NCBI GenBank assembly: GCA_947460225.1
Contig: CANHHI010000005.1
Location: forward strand, 1 to 25,930
From: Flavobacteriales bacterium
GTDB lineage: Bacteria > Bacteroidota > Bacteroidia > Flavobacteriales_D > CANHHI01
Direction: 5' to 3'
DNA length: 25,930 nt
Part shown: one piece after another, positions 14,772-21,822 of the stretch
How the letters are laid out: the number at the start of each line of letters is the position of its first letter
Numbering within the stretch: the first letter of the stretch is position 1
Notes under the pieces: generated by a model
Told to the model about the DNA's origin: nothing
What the model saw: only the letters and a program-made list of their open reading frames with translations
Databases searched by the model: none
Program-made: the position numbers and the translations under genes

Positions 14772-16345
14772 GATACAATATATTTTTTAGGCAAAGTTAA
14801 AGTTCTAAACGCATATAAGCAAATTAAAAACACACAAAATAGACTTATTCTGCCCAAAAAATCCCCGTATTGACTGTAAAAAGTCTGCTCGGTGTTGGGA
14901 TAAATGTTTTGAACAATTGCCGTTTGGGTGTTGTATGCGGTAGCTTGATGAACGCCACCCAGAGGGTCTATAAAAGCGGAAATGCCTGTGTTTGCGCTTC
15001 TTGCTATCCATTTGCGGGTTTCTATGGCACGCAAACGAGCCAAGGAGAGGTGTTGTTTGTAGCCTGGCGTGTCGCCCCACCAAGCGTCATTGGTGATGAG
15101 CGCAATCCAATTGGCTCCGTTTTTGACAAAATTACCCACAAATTCGCCATATAAACTTTCATAACAAATAATGGGTGCCGCTTTGGTGTGTAAGGTTTTG
15201 TCTATAAAAGGCGTTTGCTGGGTTTGACCTGCCAAAGTGCCTGTTGTACCTCCTAAATCAGCCAAAAAATTGGAAAACCAAGGGTATAAAATGGGTTCAA
15301 ATGGAAATAATTCCACGCCAACAACCAATTTAGATTTGTGATAAACTTGAAAAGGCTCTCCTTGCAGATGCCAAAAAGCGGCGTTGTGCGCTTGGTAATA
15401 AAAACCCCGTTCTTTTCGGGTGCCTCTTTGCAAGGTGTCTATACCACGCACCTCGCTTTGGGAATCCATGCCCGAGATAATGCGCAAATGTGCATTTACA
15501 GACGTTTGTGCCAAAACTTCCTGCACAGCCCTTGTACTCACAAGTCTATCTTCCCATATTCCTTGGTAATCCACCAATGCAGTTTCGGGCAGGAGCAAAT
15601 AATCTGCATCTTGCCATACCAAAATATTTTTTTGCAAGGCTTCCAACAGCAAATCTTGCCCATACGCACTGAATTTCTCGTTGTACGGGTCTATATTGGG
15701 TTGCAAAACAGCCACTTGCATGGGTTTTCCCTGCATGTAATTTTCCAACTTAGGTTTTACCGCATAAGAAATAGACAAAGGCAATAAAATGGTGAGTAAC
15801 ACATAAAGCGCATGGCGAAAATCTTTGTTTTGCAACCATAAAAATACATTTTGATTGACAAGCCACACCCAAATAGAACCTGCCAAAATGCCTGTATAGC
15901 TATAAAATTGCACCCAATTCACTTGACTGGCAAACACATGCCCCAAATTGAGCCAAGTAAAACTCAAATCCCAGTGCTGATGCAAGTATTCCCAAGACAC
16001 CCACACGGAAAGCATGGCAAAAAAACGAAAAGATTTGCCACGCAAAAACCAATACGGCAAGGCAAAACAAAGTGCCATAAACAGGCTATTGAGCAATACT
16101 GCGCCAAAAACGCCACCTGGGGAGGCTACGTAAATCCACCAAGTCGTGCCTAGGTTAAATGTTAAAAAATACCCATAGCTATGCCAAAATAAGGTTTTAA
16201 AACGCTGAGCTTTGTCTGCAAAATAAAGCAAAGGCACAAGGGCGCAAAACGCCAAGAAGAACAAATCGCCTGTGCCAACCCAAGAAAATACTAGGCATAT
16301 AGCCCCAAAAGCGAGATATAGTTGTTGTTTGATAAGGGTACGCAT
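14768..16345 (-). CDS. lnt: Apolipoprotein N-acyltransferase
   Basis: The product has 525 residues. Lnt is the inner-membrane enzyme that adds the third acyl chain to the N-terminal cysteine of lipoproteins, needed in diderm cells. The N-terminal 200 residues hold about six to seven helices. A nitrilase-like periplasmic domain follows with the Glu-Lys-Cys triad in place: E254 (LLPETALVD), K337 (YHKSKLV) and C394 (IICYESLYG). A last helix is at about 500-518. The gene is followed directly by lpdA (4-base overlap) and has its own -7 element, TACCTTTG, upstream. The lpdA partnership has no obvious functional meaning. The window encodes at least two lipoproteins that would be substrates (13108 and 20363 genes). 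Confidence 0.95.
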   Translation of the reverse strand: MRTLIKQQLYLAFGAICLVFSWVGTGDLFFLAFCALVPLLYFADKAQRFKTLFWHSYGYFLTFNLGTTWWIYVASPGGVFGAVLLNSLFMALCFALPYWFLRGKSFRFFAMLSVWVSWEYLHQHWDLSFTWLNLGHVFASQVNWVQFYSYTGILAGSIWVWLVNQNVFLWLQNKDFRHALYVLLTILLPLSISYAVKPKLENYMQGKPMQVAVLQPNIDPYNEKFSAYGQDLLLEALQKNILVWQDADYLLLPETALVDYQGIWEDRLVSTRAVQEVLAQTSVNAHLRIISGMDSQSEVRGIDTLQRGTRKERGFYYQAHNAAFWHLQGEPFQVYHKSKLVVGVELFPFEPILYPWFSNFLADLGGTTGTLAGQTQQTPFIDKTLHTKAAPIICYESLYGEFVGNFVKNGANWIALITNDAWWGDTPGYKQHLSLARLRAIETRKWIARSANTGISAFIDPLGGVHQATAYNTQTAIVQNIYPNTEQTFYSQYGDFLGRISLFCVFLICLYAFRTLTLPKKYIVS

Positions 16346-16361
16346 GTTGATTTTTATGTTA

Positions 16362-16369
16362 CAAAGGTA
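16362..16369 (-). promoter_or_regulatory. Promoter element for lnt-lpdA
   Basis: TACCTTTG on the minus strand is an exact TAnnTTTG element, 17 bp before the lnt ATG. It forms a divergent pair with the pssA element at 16390-16397. No clear -33 TTG is found. Confidence 0.5.
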
Positions 16370-16389
16370 AGCATTTAGGCAATTTTTTG

Positions 16390-16397
16390 TAACTTTG
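16390..16397 (+). promoter_or_regulatory. Promoter element for pssA
   Basis: TAACTTTG is an exact TAnnTTTG element 14 bp before the pssA ATG at 16412, giving a leader of only a few bases. A T-rich stretch precedes it, without a clear -33 match. Confidence 0.52.
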
Positions 16398-16411
16398 CGG
16401 TAAAGATTTTT

Positions 16412-17125
16412 ATGTTTTTATTGCGTCATTTGCCCAATTTGCTCACGCTTGGCAACCTAAGCTGTGGAGTGCTTGCCATTTTGCACATTTGCACTTCGCT
16501 CAACGACAATTACTATGTTGCGGGTTATTATGTTTTGCTCGCCGCTGTGTTTGATTTTTTTGACGGCTTTGCCGCTCGTTTGCTCAAAGTCAGTTCTCCC
16601 ATTGGCAAAGAACTAGACTCTTTGGCAGATATGGTTAGTTTTGGCGTGGTGCCAGGTTTGTTGGCGTATGCCCTGCTCTATAACCTCAATTGGGATTATC
16701 ACCCCATATGGAATTATGCGTTTTTGCTGATACCTGCTTTTTCGGCACTTAGGCTGGCAAAATTTAACCTAGACACCCGACAAACCTTGGGGTTTATTGG
16801 CATGCCAACACCTGCCAACGCCATTTTTTGGTCTGGACTTTCTTTCACGCTGGGTAGCAATCACATTGTTTGGGCAAATGCAGTGCCTATCCTTTTGTTT
16901 TTTGTACTGGGTTCTTCTTTGCTTTTGTTGGCGGAACTGCCTATGATGGCTTTAAAATTTAAAGATTTTACGTGGCGGAGCAATAAACTCAGATATAGTT
17001 TTATCTTACTCGCCCTGTTGCAAATATTTATTTTGCAAAAACACGCTTTTGCCCCACTGATTTTAAGCTATATTTTAGTTTCTCTGTCCGAGGGGGTATA
17101 TTTGTTTTTCTTCGGTAAAAAATAA
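16412..17125 (+). CDS. pssA: CDP-diacylglycerol--serine O-phosphatidyltransferase
   Basis: The product has 237 residues and is an inner-membrane CDP-alcohol phosphatidyltransferase that makes phosphatidylserine, the precursor of phosphatidylethanolamine. The signature D-G-x2-A-R-x8-G-x3-D-x3-D is complete: D51, G52, A55, R56, G65, D69 and D73, with D48 three residues before. The N-terminus MFLLRHLPNLLTLGNLSCG matches the PssA type rather than PgsA. About six to seven helices follow. The decarboxylase gene psd is often near pssA in this phylum but is absent here. The gene is divergent from lnt and is followed by dxs after 116 bp. Confidence 0.94.
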   Translation: MFLLRHLPNLLTLGNLSCGVLAILHICTSLNDNYYVAGYYVLLAAVFDFFDGFAARLLKVSSPIGKELDSLADMVSFGVVPGLLAYALLYNLNWDYHPIWNYAFLLIPAFSALRLAKFNLDTRQTLGFIGMPTPANAIFWSGLSFTLGSNHIVWANAVPILLFFVLGSSLLLLAELPMMALKFKDFTWRSNKLRYSFILLALLQIFILQKHAFAPLILSYILVSLSEGVYLFFFGKK

Positions 17126-17160
17126 TTACATGCTCTTTATTTGCAAAAGGTCTAAGGCTA

Positions 17161-17184
17161 TATTTTACAATTTTTTGTAAAATA
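17161..17184. repeat. Perfect AT-rich inverted repeat between pssA and dxs
   Basis: TATTTTACAA (17161-17170), loop TTTT, TTGTAAAATA (17175-17184): 10 matched bases on each arm, without mismatch. It lies 35 bp after pssA and 10 bp upstream of the dxs -33 TTG. It is weak as an RNA hairpin and its downstream sequence is not a T-run, so an operator for dxs or a poor terminator for pssA are both possible. Confidence 0.5.
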
Positions 17185-17194
17185 ATTAAATTTC

Positions 17195-17227
17195 TTGCAC
17201 AAAAACCGTAGAAAAATCATATTTTTG
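17195..17227 (+). promoter_or_regulatory. Promoter for dxs
   Basis: TTG at 17195-17197 and TATTTTTG at 17220-17227 (exact TAnnTTTG) are 22 bases apart, a slightly long but acceptable spacing. The dxs ATG follows at 17242. Confidence 0.5.
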
Positions 17228-17241
17228 CTAGGTATTTTACT

Positions 17242-19149
17242 ATGGAAAATTTTATTCCCAAGCCTTTGCTTGCCAAAATCAATAGTCCAGAAGACCTGCG
17301 CAAACTTTCTGTAGAAGAATTGCCTTTACTGTGTAACGAACTTCGGGATTATATTATAGATATTGTTTCGCAAAAAGGCGGACACTTTGGTGCGAGTTTG
17401 GGCGTTGTTGAATTGACAACAGCTTTGCATTATGCGTATAACACGCCCGAAGACCAACTCGTTTGGGACGTTGGGCATCAAGCATACGGGCATAAAATTC
17501 TCACGGGGCGCAGAGACGTTTTTCCCAGCAACCGAATTTACAAAGGGATTAGCGGATTTCCAAAGCGCAGCGAAAGTGTTTATGATACTTTTGGCGTAGG
17601 GCATTCTTCCACGTCTATTTCTGCAGCTTTGGGCATGGCAATTGCAAATAAACACCAAAATAAAAACACCAAACATATAGCCGTGATTGGCGATGGTGCC
17701 ATGACGGCAGGCATGGCTTTTGAAGCCTTGAACCACGCTGGCGCAACAGATGCAGACCTTTTGGTGGTGCTCAACGACAACTGCATGAGCATAGACCCTA
17801 ACGTGGGTGCGCTTAAAACCTATCTCACGGATATTGCCGTGTCCCGACCTTACAACCGCCTCAAAGATGATGTGTGGTACACCTTGGGTAAATTGGGTAA
17901 ATTGGGCGAACACACCAAAGATTTAATCCATACAGCACTGGAAGCGGTTAAAACGTCTATTCTGCGAGAGGCTAATTTGTTTGAATCCTTAAATTTTAGA
18001 TATTTTGGACCTATTGACGGACACGATGTCAAGCATTTAACAAAAATTTTACAAGAAATTAAACATATTCCTGGACCAAAACTTTTGCATTGCATCACCA
18101 AAAAAGGCAAAGGTTATGAGCCTTCTGAACAAGGCAATAGCACTTTTTGGCATGCACCCGGTTTATTTGATAAAATCACAGGGGAAACTACGCAGGCGAG
18201 TTCTGTCAAAGAAAAACCGCCTAAGTTTCAAGATGTGTTCGGACACACACTGGTGGAGCTTGCAGAGCAAAATCCAAAAATTATGGGCATTACCCCTGCC
18301 ATGCCAACAGGTTGCTCGCTTAACATTATGATGCAAGCCATGCCAGACAGAGCATTTGATGTGGGCATTGCCGAGCAACACGCCGTTACGTTTTCGGCGG
18401 GCTTAGCCACACAAGGCATGATACCTTTTTGCAATATTTATTCATCATTTATGCAAAGGGCTTATGACCAAGTGATACACGATGTGGCTTTGCAAAACTT
18501 GCACGTGGTACTTTGCTTAGACCGTGGCGGTTTGGTGGGCGCAGATGGCGCAACACACCATGGTGCTTATGATATTGCTTATATGCGTGCTATTCCCAAT
18601 ATGATTGTGGCTGCGCCCATGGACGAAATAGAATTGCGCAACATGATGTACACTGCACAACTTGAAAATAAAGGGGTTTTCAGCATTCGCTACCCACGTG
18701 GTGAAGGTTCGCATACAGACTGGAAAAAACCATTTGCAAAGATGGATATTGGCACGGGCAGACAAATTAAAGCAGGTGAAAATATAGCGATATTGTCTTT
18801 GGGCGTGATTGGCACAGAGGCAGTGAAAGCCACAGCAATACTTGCCCAGCAAGGCATAGAAGTAGCGCATTACGATATGCGTTTTGCTAAACCTTTGGAT
18901 AAAAAATTATTGCAAGAAATTTTTGCCACATTTCCCAATATTATCACTTTGGAAGATGGGTGTATTACAGGAGGCTTTGGCAGTGCAGTGTTGGAAGAAT
19001 TATCCGAGGGTAATTTTAGCTGTAAAATAAAACGCTTGGGCATTCCAGATCAATTTATTGAACACGGTACGCAAGCGGAACTTTACAAAGAATGCCATTA
19101 TGATGCCGAAACGATTGTGCAAGAAGTGATAAAAATTACAAAAAAATAA
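17242..19149 (+). CDS. dxs: 1-deoxy-D-xylulose-5-phosphate synthase
   Basis: The product has 635 residues, the usual length. It joins pyruvate and glyceraldehyde 3-phosphate using thiamine diphosphate, the first step of the MEP route to isoprenoids, so this organism makes isoprenoids without mevalonate. Evidence: the N-terminal VGHQAYGHKILTGR, the thiamine-diphosphate motif from GDG (150-152) to N180 (VLNDN), the pyrimidine-domain GIAEQHAVTFSAGLA, and DRGGLVGADGATHHGAYD in the transketolase-like domain, all unbroken. The C-terminal domain has the expected DMRFAKPLD. It has its own promoter and terminator and appears to be a single-gene unit. tpiA, elsewhere in the window, supplies one of its substrates. 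Confidence 0.98.
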   Translation: MENFIPKPLLAKINSPEDLRKLSVEELPLLCNELRDYIIDIVSQKGGHFGASLGVVELTTALHYAYNTPEDQLVWDVGHQAYGHKILTGRRDVFPSNRIYKGISGFPKRSESVYDTFGVGHSSTSISAALGMAIANKHQNKNTKHIAVIGDGAMTAGMAFEALNHAGATDADLLVVLNDNCMSIDPNVGALKTYLTDIAVSRPYNRLKDDVWYTLGKLGKLGEHTKDLIHTALEAVKTSILREANLFESLNFRYFGPIDGHDVKHLTKILQEIKHIPGPKLLHCITKKGKGYEPSEQGNSTFWHAPGLFDKITGETTQASSVKEKPPKFQDVFGHTLVELAEQNPKIMGITPAMPTGCSLNIMMQAMPDRAFDVGIAEQHAVTFSAGLATQGMIPFCNIYSSFMQRAYDQVIHDVALQNLHVVLCLDRGGLVGADGATHHGAYDIAYMRAIPNMIVAAPMDEIELRNMMYTAQLENKGVFSIRYPRGEGSHTDWKKPFAKMDIGTGRQIKAGENIAILSLGVIGTEAVKATAILAQQGIEVAHYDMRFAKPLDKKLLQEIFATFPNIITLEDGCITGGFGSAVLEELSEGNFSCKIKRLGIPDQFIEHGTQAELYKECHYDAETIVQEVIKITKK

Positions 19150-19159
19150 GTCATGACAA

Positions 19160-19212
19160 TAGTTTTGCGGTTTTTCTTGTTAATAAACCTTGCAAAACTA
19201 CCGGCTATTTTT
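19160..19212 (+). terminator. Terminator after dxs
   Basis: TAGTTTTGCGGTTT (19160-19173) pairs with AAACC (19185-19189) and GCAAAACTA (19192-19200) across a 2-base bulge, making a 14-bp stem 11 bases after the dxs stop. The T-run TATTTTTTC comes at 19206-19213 rather than directly after the stem, so it may need factors or work imperfectly. Confidence 0.5.
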
Positions 19213-19236
19213 TCTACAAAATCCTTATACTTGTTG

Positions 19237-19244
19237 TAACTTTG
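19237..19244 (+). promoter_or_regulatory. Promoter element upstream of the possible small RNA
   Basis: TAACTTTG is an exact TAnnTTTG element, identical to the one before pssA and in the gap between dxs and csaA. No -33 match is seen. It is 122 bp from the csaA start, whereas other elements in the window sit 6-30 bp from their genes. Confidence 0.42.
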
Positions 19245-19276
19245 CACTCGCATTGGTTGCTCATCACAATTTTTGC

Positions 19277-19294
19277 AGAATAGATAGAATAGAT
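19277..19294 (+). repeat. Tandem 9-mer AGAATAGAT x2
   Basis: Two exact copies side by side, at 19277-19285 and 19286-19294, inside the candidate small RNA. Two copies could be a repeated protein- or RNA-contact site, or a chance slippage duplication. Confidence 0.6.
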
Positions 19295-19305
19295 CACAGA
19301 AAATT

Positions 19306-19340
19306 CCGCTCTTAACCCATAAAAGAGCGGTTTTCTTTTT
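19306..19340 (+). terminator. Strong intrinsic terminator upstream of csaA
   Basis: CCGCTCTT (19306-19313) pairs with AAGAGCGG (19323-19330) around a 9-base loop and is followed at once by TTTTCTTTTT (19331-19340). It is the best classical terminator in the window. It stands only 26 bp before the csaA ATG, so it must end something other than csaA. Confidence 0.8.
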
Positions 19341-19347
19341 ATATTTG
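19340..19347 (+). promoter_or_regulatory. Promoter element for csaA
   Basis: TATATTTG is an exact TAnnTTTG element that begins in the last T of the terminator and lies 19 bp before the csaA ATG at 19367. Confidence 0.5.
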
Positions 19348-19366
19348 TAGCATAATCATCAGATAT

Positions 19367-19705
19367 ATGAAACCACCTATTGAATTTGCGGATTTTGAAA
19401 AAATTCATTTTGCTATGGGCACTATTGTGCACGCCGAAATGAATGAAAAAGCCAAAAAACCAGCCTATATTTTGCACGTTGATTTTGGGGAGCATGGCAT
19501 AAAAACTTCCTCTGCACAATTGACTGCCAATTACAGCATAGCCGATTTAATCGGCAAGCAAATCGTAGGGGTATTGAATTTTCCCGTCAAATCTATTGCA
19601 GGGGTTAAATCCGAGGTGTTGATTTTAGGGGCTCTGAGCACAGAAAAAGGCGTTGTGTTGTTACAGCCTAGTTTAAGTGTTGAAAATGGTTCAAGCATAG
19701 GGTAA
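19367..19705 (+). CDS. csaA: CsaA-like tRNA-binding domain protein
   Basis: The product has 112 residues, the size of a free-standing EMAP/Trbp111-type OB fold. Homologues such as CsaA bind tRNA and show chaperone-like activity linked to protein export in Bacillus. Matching features are FADFEKIHFAMGTIVHAE (7-24), KPAYILHVDFGEHGIKTSSA (31-50), QLTANY and the closing VGVLNFPVKSIAGVKSEVLILGA (67-89, not given in full as a motif), which is the family pattern of hydrophobic strand, NFP, I-A-G and SEVL. The stop TAA shares a base with the next ATG (TAATG), so the thioesterase is coupled to it. The native role in Bacteroidota is not established. Confidence 0.9.
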   Translation: MKPPIEFADFEKIHFAMGTIVHAEMNEKAKKPAYILHVDFGEHGIKTSSAQLTANYSIADLIGKQIVGVLNFPVKSIAGVKSEVLILGALSTEKGVVLLQPSLSVENGSSIG

Positions 19706-20082
19706 TGGAGCTGATTACACAACACTTATGCGCAGCAAACCAAATGGGTTTGCATGGCAACTTATTTGGAGGCATTTTGCTCTCTTGGATAGATGAAGCT
19801 GGGTTTATATTGGCTGCAAAACACTGCAAATCTGCCCAACTTGTTACGCTAAAATTAGAGGAACTAACCTTCAAAAAACCTTTAAAAGAAGGCAATCTTG
19901 CGCTGATTTACGGGCAAGTGGAACATATAGGAAATAGTTCTATTCGGCTTTACCTGGAAGTCAGAAAAAAAGACGTACTCAACCAAACAGAAGAAGTGGT
20001 TACTTTTACTTGGATTGTGTTTGTACATGTAAATCCAATGACTGGCAAGCCTCAAAAAATAACTCAAAATGGAAACATTTAA
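19705..20082 (+). CDS. Acyl-CoA thioesterase, hotdog fold
   Basis: The product has 125 residues. The motif N12-x-M-G-L-H-G-N-L-F-G-G23 followed by LLSWIDEAG (25-33) is the 4HBT signature of YciA/BACH-type acyl-CoA hydrolases, where the Asp at position 30 sits in the helix of the hotdog fold. FKKPLKEG and a strand VTFTWIVFVHV complete the domain. It would hydrolyse acyl-CoA to free acid and CoA in the cytoplasm; chain-length preference is unknown. The ATG overlaps the csaA stop by one base. The last 14 bases overlap the next gene. Confidence 0.88.
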   Translation: MELITQHLCAANQMGLHGNLFGGILLSWIDEAGFILAAKHCKSAQLVTLKLEELTFKKPLKEGNLALIYGQVEHIGNSSIRLYLEVRKKDVLNQTEEVVTFTWIVFVHVNPMTGKPQKITQNGNI

Positions 20083-20323
20083 CCAATCTGAAAAAAGGAG
20101 TAGAGATACGGAAAAAGCCTTGGCAGAAACTATTTTGCAAAAAAGGCAAGAATGTATCAATGATTTGCTATATCTATTGGGTTTTGAAGAAATGGACACG
20201 CAAAAGTATCAGCAATTGGAAACACTCTTGGAGTCTCACGAAAAAGGGCAACACAATTTATTGCGTGCTTATGAATACGAAAAAACTTTGAACGACCATT
20301 TTTTTAATGGTTTATATGAGTGA
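20069..20323 (+). CDS. Small helical protein of unknown function
   Basis: The product has 84 residues. It is highly charged, rich in E, K and Q, and contains no signal peptide or membrane segment. A helix-forming stretch runs from about 8 to 70, with ETILQKRQECINDLLYLLGF as an amphipathic centre, so a dimeric coiled coil is plausible. It starts inside the thioesterase (14-bp overlap) and is probably translated with it. I do not recognise a family. It is accepted as real because of the overlap, reading-frame length and protein-like composition; a chance frame is possible. Confidence 0.6.
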   Translation: METFNQSEKRSRDTEKALAETILQKRQECINDLLYLLGFEEMDTQKYQQLETLLESHEKGQHNLLRAYEYEKTLNDHFFNGLYE

Positions 20324-20349
20324 AGAATCCAACGAGAGAACTCTTCACT
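20319..20349. terminator. Hairpin between convergent genes
   Basis: AGTGAAGA (20319-20326) pairs with TCTTCACT (20342-20349) around a 15-base loop, starting at the stop codon of the 84-residue protein gene and ending 13 bp before the stop of the GLUG lipoprotein gene. GTGGTTTT follows on the plus strand. A weak terminator for the csaA operon is likely. Confidence 0.45.
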
Positions 20350-20362
20350 GTGGTTTTAAAGG

Positions 20363-21760
20363 TTAAGGATAAGTAATGGGCAAAGGTGCCAAGCTGATAT
20401 TTACACCATCATACTGAAAATGCTTCCAAAAGTCCGAACCTTGTGGTATATCCGACAATGTTTCAAAACTTTGTGCTGCTGCATTGGACAAGGGATTGTT
20501 TTTATCACCTGTTATCTGCCGATAATAGCAAGAGGTAATGTTTGCGTCTTTTCCAATGGGATCAGCACCGTCTGCAATGTTTGCAGTCTCCAAAACACAG
20601 CTATCTGAAAAACAAAAATTAAGTTTTATTTTTTGTGTTGTGTTCTGCGTTTGCGAAACACCTCCAACTATTCCGCCAACTTGGCTGTATCCTTTTATTT
20701 TTGTTCCTCTAACATAACTATCTTCAATAGCCGTATTGTTAGCAGATTGCCCAACAATACCACCTATACCTTTTGAACGTGTTGAAGTTATCTCAATAGC
20801 AGAATTGACAACGTAAGACCTTGCTATTCTTGAATTATCTCCTAAAACCCCCACCAAACCACCAAATCCATTCAAATCAAGACTGGAAGTGATGTTAGAA
20901 GTTATGCGTAAATCTGTTACTTTTATATTTTCTAAGACCGTAGCTTGCACAGAATTACTAGACACCGACTCCGTTTTTCCCGCAAGTGCGCCAACGATGT
21001 CATTTGGATTTTCTATAGTAACCCCCTCCATATCTACATTGTAAATCTTCGCACCTCTAAGTAATCTAAACATACCCACATAAGATTCCTTATTTGCTTG
21101 GATTTTCATGCCAACTAGCTTGGTATTTCTGCCATCATATTCACCAGTAAAAGCATGCTCATTAGACATAAAATTGCTTAAACTCACATAATTTACGTTG
21201 GAATAAGTAGGTATTGGCTTGAAATTACTTTCAAACTTTAATGTCTTCATTTGTTTGTAACTGCCTTTCAAATCATAACGTATGCCGTTTAAATCGGCAA
21301 TGGTATGAATTTGGTATTGTTGTTTGGTCAATACCACACGCTCTTTGTTGATAGGAGAACTGGCAGAAATTTTATATTCTGCATCTAACACCAATTCTTT
21401 TCCGTCTTCGGTACCAAGTATTTGTGTGTATATGCCATTGAAATCAACCACTTGTTTGTTGCTTTCCACGGAAATTATTCGTGTAGTAACATGTTTGCCA
21501 TTTATAGAAAAAGAACAGGTTACTTTTTTTCCTGCTAGATTATATATAACAACAAAAAAACTATCAAAATCACCCGCTCTATAAAAATCTTTATTTTGTG
21601 TAAGCACACGCACATTTGCTTCTCCTGTTTCTTGTTTGTTTGCCAAGATAGCATTCAATGTAGCTGTGGGGTCACCCGCTCTACTAGGCTTAGCCTTAGC
21701 GCAGGAAGAAATGACTATGCTTAATATCAGAAAGCAGATCTGCATGTACATGTTTTTCAT
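20363..21760 (-). CDS. GLUG-repeat surface lipoprotein
   Basis: The product has 465 residues from the ATG at 21760. The longer frame begins at a TTG (21772) that is part of the promoter's -7 element, so it is rejected. A short signal ends in VISSC with C20 as the lipidation site; the residues after it (AKAKPS) are not acidic, so the usual Bacteroidota surface-export tag is not obvious. Residues about 25-160 form a strand-rich N-terminal domain. From about 190 come repeats with G-G-L-V-G, G-G-I-V-G and V-G-G-I-V-G, each preceded by a short variable strand: GLUG-type repeats that fold as a beta-helix, in adhesins and peptidases. Function may be adhesion or binding. It follows gltX by 62 bp. Confidence 0.82.
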   Translation of the reverse strand: MKNMYMQICFLILSIVISSCAKAKPSRAGDPTATLNAILANKQETGEANVRVLTQNKDFYRAGDFDSFFVVIYNLAGKKVTCSFSINGKHVTTRIISVESNKQVVDFNGIYTQILGTEDGKELVLDAEYKISASSPINKERVVLTKQQYQIHTIADLNGIRYDLKGSYKQMKTLKFESNFKPIPTYSNVNYVSLSNFMSNEHAFTGEYDGRNTKLVGMKIQANKESYVGMFRLLRGAKIYNVDMEGVTIENPNDIVGALAGKTESVSSNSVQATVLENIKVTDLRITSNITSSLDLNGFGGLVGVLGDNSRIARSYVVNSAIEITSTRSKGIGGIVGQSANNTAIEDSYVRGTKIKGYSQVGGIVGGVSQTQNTTQKIKLNFCFSDSCVLETANIADGADPIGKDANITSCYYRQITGDKNNPLSNAAAQSFETLSDIPQGSDFWKHFQYDGVNISLAPLPITYP

Positions 21761-21769
21761 TATTGGGTA

Positions 21770-21777
21770 CAAATTTA
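21770..21777 (-). promoter_or_regulatory. Promoter element for the GLUG lipoprotein gene
   Basis: TAAATTTG on the minus strand is an exact TAnnTTTG element, 9 bp before the ATG at 21760. The in-frame TTG at 21772-21770 is the end of this element. It lets the lipoprotein be expressed apart from gltX. Confidence 0.52.
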
Positions 21778-21822
21778 GGCAAAAAAACGATGATTAACTA
21801 AATATCTATTTAAAAATTTTAT

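Larger units (their letters stand above)
19250..19340 (+). ncRNA. Candidate small RNA or csaA leader ending in a terminator
   Basis: A transcript started by the element at 19237-19244 would run about 90 bases and end at the strong hairpin and T-run at 19306-19340. It has no open frame. It contains a tandem 9-mer (19277-19294) in an A/G-rich, probably unpaired stretch. A second -7 element lies just past the T-run and can serve csaA separately, which favours an independent RNA over an attenuator. I see no sequence that could pair with the terminator stem to form an antiterminator. It does not match an RNA family I can recall; existence is inferred from the signals only. Confidence 0.35.

Noticed and set aside
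15338..15787. A 149-codon plus-strand open frame opposite lnt
   Set aside because: It overlaps the catalytic domain of lnt on the other strand and has no support of its own.
17326..17913. A 195-codon minus-strand open frame opposite dxs
   Set aside because: dxs is a strong call with all motifs; the antisense frame has no recognisable domain.
20296..20310. Palindrome CCATT-TTTTT-AATGG as a terminator
   Set aside because: It lies inside the 84-residue gene and codes for ordinary residues; the hairpin at 20319-20349 fits better.
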